Shown here one piece after another: positions 5,391 to 7,478 of a stretch of DNA of 7,478 nucleotides. The notes below the pieces were generated by a model. The model was not told the DNA's origin. It did no database searches and was given only the letters and a program-made list of their open reading frames with translations. The translations under genes and the position numbers were made by a program. Source of the stretch: Bacteroidales bacterium (GTDB lineage Bacteria; Bacteroidota; Bacteroidia; Bacteroidales; UBA932); assembly GCA_004552615.1 (NCBI GenBank), contig SFNZ01000086.1, forward strand, positions 1 to 7,478, in the 5' to 3' direction. The stretch's first letter is position 1, and every line of letters begins with the position of its first letter.

Positions 5391-7478
5391 TCATTCCACC
5401 TCTTCAACCCTGTCCTGATATACATACCATAACGAAGCGCGGACATCCTTCCATCCCATGTCCTTGTAGAGACGGGCATAATTCCGTACCTGGTCGCAAT
5501 AACGAAGTGACGGATGGCCGAACTTGTAGTCGACTATCAGGACCGAATCTCCGTCCACGACTACCCTGTCAGGTCTGTAAATCTCACCGTCAGAATCGAT
5601 TATCGTAGTCTCATTACGTACTTTGGAGACATCGTCAGGAAACCATCCCCTATCGGAAACCGACTCTATCCTGCTGCTGAGGAGTTCCGTCACGCTGTCT
5701 TTCTCACTTTCCCCGAGGGATCCGTCAAGCACGCTGTCCACGACGGCCTTTCCCAGGTCTGAAGGACGAAGGACACGCGACAATATGTCGTGCAGCACAA
5801 TTCCCCTGGCACGCATGGAAAATCCTTCTTCCGGACTGCGGAAGAAATCTCCTGACTCCGGACTGAACTCGAGCCTCGAACCGGACGGCCATGAGTAATA
5901 GTCAGCCGAGGTCATCCCCTCCGGCATTTTCACATTACCGGTACCGAACGGATACTCGGTTCCGAGCCTGTAGCGGACAATAGATTCTTCATCATCCTGA
6001 ATATGCACAAATTCTGAACCGGAAGAAGGAAGCCGCAGGTACAGGTACAGAATCTGGGACAGGTCAGTGAACTGGCAAGAGGCCGAATCACCTCCGAGCA
6101 TGGAGTCAGCGGATTCCCTGAATTTCGCAGAAGGCATGGACGCAATGACCGTCATTCCCTTACGGGCACGTGTCGTGGCGACATAGAACGTATTCAGGGA
6201 GTCCACTATCTGCATCATTCTCTCGTTATCATAGGATCCGGCAAAAAGTGAATCCTCTGTATCCGAGGACAATTTAACTCTGTAAATACCTTTGGCACAG
6301 TCTTCAAGCTCCGTTCCGGACACATCCGGACTGCACCAGTGCGTGTCTGCCTTGTAGAGTGTGACCTTCTCGGCGTACGGGAATATCACATAGTTGAAAT
6401 CCAGTCCCTTGGACTTGTGAATAGTCATCACCTTCACTGCATCCGAGCCTTCCGGCGAACTGATTTTCGGGTCTACTGTATCCCAATAGGCAAGAAAAGC
6501 CGGGAGCGAATTGCCGTTCGTGGCGGTCCAGTCCTGGACAATGTCCATGAATGCCTGGATGTACGGGATCTCCCCTGCAAGTGAACATCCCGGTACGGCC
6601 TTCATACCTCTTATGAAATATTCGCAGAGGTCCATGATGGAATGGTACTCCTCCGGCGGGGTGATGCCGAGAGAACCTGCCATGAAGGAATTCAACGTGT
6701 CACCAGGATTGTCCGCGTAAGACAGGAGCGCCGTCAGGCGCCTGACCGCAGGAGATGACTTGACTGTGAGCGAGTCATCAGAAATGACAGGAATATCTGC
6801 AGCCAGAAGGGATGACGCGGCTTGCGCGGCAAGTGCATTGGAACGTGTCAGTATGCCGATATCCGAATATGCCGCGCCGCCTTCCACGAGACGGCGTATC
6901 TCGGACAACACGGTGGACATCTCCATGTCCTCTCCGTCCGAGTCAGTGCAGAATACCACGTCCACATTACCGTGGTCCGCCCCTGTATCAGTAACGTTCT
7001 GTATCACATCTGAATAGATACCCGAGATGGTATTCTGTCCCGGACACGCCCAGTCGAGTTGCCGTGCAGCGAAGGGATAGAAGGAATTGTTGAATGATAC
7101 CACGTTGCGGACACTCCTCCAATTCGAGTCAAGAACTGATGCTTCGGAATCCGGAAACTCTTCCTTCAGCCTAGTATTCAGGAGGTTCCAGTCTGAATTA
7201 CGCCAGCGGTATATACTCTGCTTCACGTCTCCCACGATGAGATTGGAATTGCCTCTGGCATTGCTCTCCGCGAGGAGAGGACGGAAATTCTCCCACTGTA
7301 TGTTCGACGTGTCCTGGAACTCGTCCAGCAGGAAGTTGTCGAATCGTACTCCTGTCTTTTCATAGATGAACGGAGCATCGCTCCCGTCGATGATTCCCTT
7401 CAATATCGTGTTGGAATCATCCAGGCTGAGCACGTTTTTCTCTTTCATCAATTCCCTGAATGAAGCATTCAGTTCAGC
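5391..7478 (-). CDS. AddA/RecB-type helicase-nuclease, C-terminal part
   Basis: This is the C-terminal 695 residues of an ATP-dependent UvrD/Rep-superfamily helicase with a fused nuclease, the type that resects double-strand breaks to load RecA. The frame is open to the right edge, so the start, Q motif and Walker A lie outside; the in-window TTG/ATG near 7446-7451 is internal. In window numbering the visible motifs are II LLDEFQDTS (50-58), III GDVKQSIYRWR (83-93), IV NWRSVRNVV (119-127), V VKVMTIHKSKGLDFNYVIFP (348-367) and VI FYVATTRARKG (431-441). The C-terminal PD-(D/E)XK nuclease has RGIVLHDIL (558-566, His563), RPDRVVVDGDSVLIVDYKFG (635-654, with Asp637, Asp650 and Lys652 as the likely catalytic set) and QVRNYARLY (663-671). 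Helicase plus RecB-type nuclease in one chain fits AddA or RecB. An AddB-like partner would be expected upstream, outside the window, so I give no symbol. All visible catalytic motifs are intact. Confidence 0.93.
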   Translation of the reverse strand, partial: AELNASFRELMKEKNVLSLDDSNTILKGIIDGSDAPFIYEKTGVRFDNFLLDEFQDTSNIQWENFRPLLAESNARGNSNLIVGDVKQSIYRWRNSDWNLLNTRLKEEFPDSEASVLDSNWRSVRNVVSFNNSFYPFAARQLDWACPGQNTISGIYSDVIQNVTDTGADHGNVDVVFCTDSDGEDMEMSTVLSEIRRLVEGGAAYSDIGILTRSNALAAQAASSLLAADIPVISDDSLTVKSSPAVRRLTALLSYADNPGDTLNSFMAGSLGITPPEEYHSIMDLCEYFIRGMKAVPGCSLAGEIPYIQAFMDIVQDWTATNGNSLPAFLAYWDTVDPKISSPEGSDAVKVMTIHKSKGLDFNYVIFPYAEKVTLYKADTHWCSPDVSGTELEDCAKGIYRVKLSSDTEDSLFAGSYDNERMMQIVDSLNTFYVATTRARKGMTVIASMPSAKFRESADSMLGGDSASCQFTDLSQILYLYLRLPSSGSEFVHIQDDEESIVRYRLGTEYPFGTGNVKMPEGMTSADYYSWPSGSRLEFSPESGDFFRSPEEGFSMRARGIVLHDILSRVLRPSDLGKAVVDSVLDGSLGESEKDSVTELLSSRIESVSDRGWFPDDVSKVRNETTIIDSDGEIYRPDRVVVDGDSVLIVDYKFGHPSLRYCDQVRNYARLYKDMGWKDVRASLWYVYQDRVEEVE

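Noticed and set aside
7446..7451. Start of the helicase gene inside the window
   Set aside because: The frame continues open to the right edge, and the essential N-terminal Walker A region is missing, so this TTG/ATG is internal to a truncated gene.

Overview
The window looks like a chromosomal, mostly housekeeping segment from a member of the Bacteroidota, most likely Bacteroidales. Four things point there: a DUF4290-family gene (a family known from this phylum), a LolA-like carrier of the Bacteroidota type, lipoproteins with short type II signal peptides (one with an acidic run after the lipid cysteine), and TAnnTTTG-type -7 promoter boxes with no clear Shine-Dalgarno sequences. Base composition appears moderate, near half G+C by eye. 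I cannot name a genus.

Layout from left to right. Positions 1-320 (minus strand) hold the 5' part of a secreted lipoprotein of unknown function; its 3' end lies outside the window. A 78-bp divergent intergenic region (321-398) carries a TACATTTG box for the plus-strand gene. Positions 399-1511 (plus) encode a lipoprotein form of ApbE, the FAD:protein FMN transferase, and this is the only plus-strand gene. Everything to its right is on the minus strand and reads toward apbE. In transcription order these are the C-terminal part of an AddA/RecB-type helicase-nuclease (7478-5391, 5' end outside the window), a DUF4290 protein (5339-4656), the FtsK DNA translocase (4634-2124) and a LolA-like periplasmic lipoprotein carrier (2127-1495). 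lolA overlaps the ftsK stop codon by 4 bp (ATGA), and its 3' end overlaps the apbE 3' end by 17 bp.

DUF4290, ftsK and lolA are probably one operon, read from a promoter around 5370-5377 and linked by gaps of 21 bp and -4 bp. The operon joins chromosome segregation at division (FtsK) with cell-envelope lipoprotein transport (LolA). The upstream helicase-nuclease would process double-strand breaks and is separated by a 51-bp gap that contains the promoter box.

The window is densely coded, with no non-coding stretch above 80 bp. I found no tRNA, rRNA, CRISPR array, insertion sequence, phage gene or toxin-antitoxin module, and no convincing undescribed defence or mobile system. The best leads are modest: an internal duplication in the uncharacterised DUF4290 protein, the conserved-looking ftsK-lolA coupling, and local motif deviations in ApbE and FtsK.
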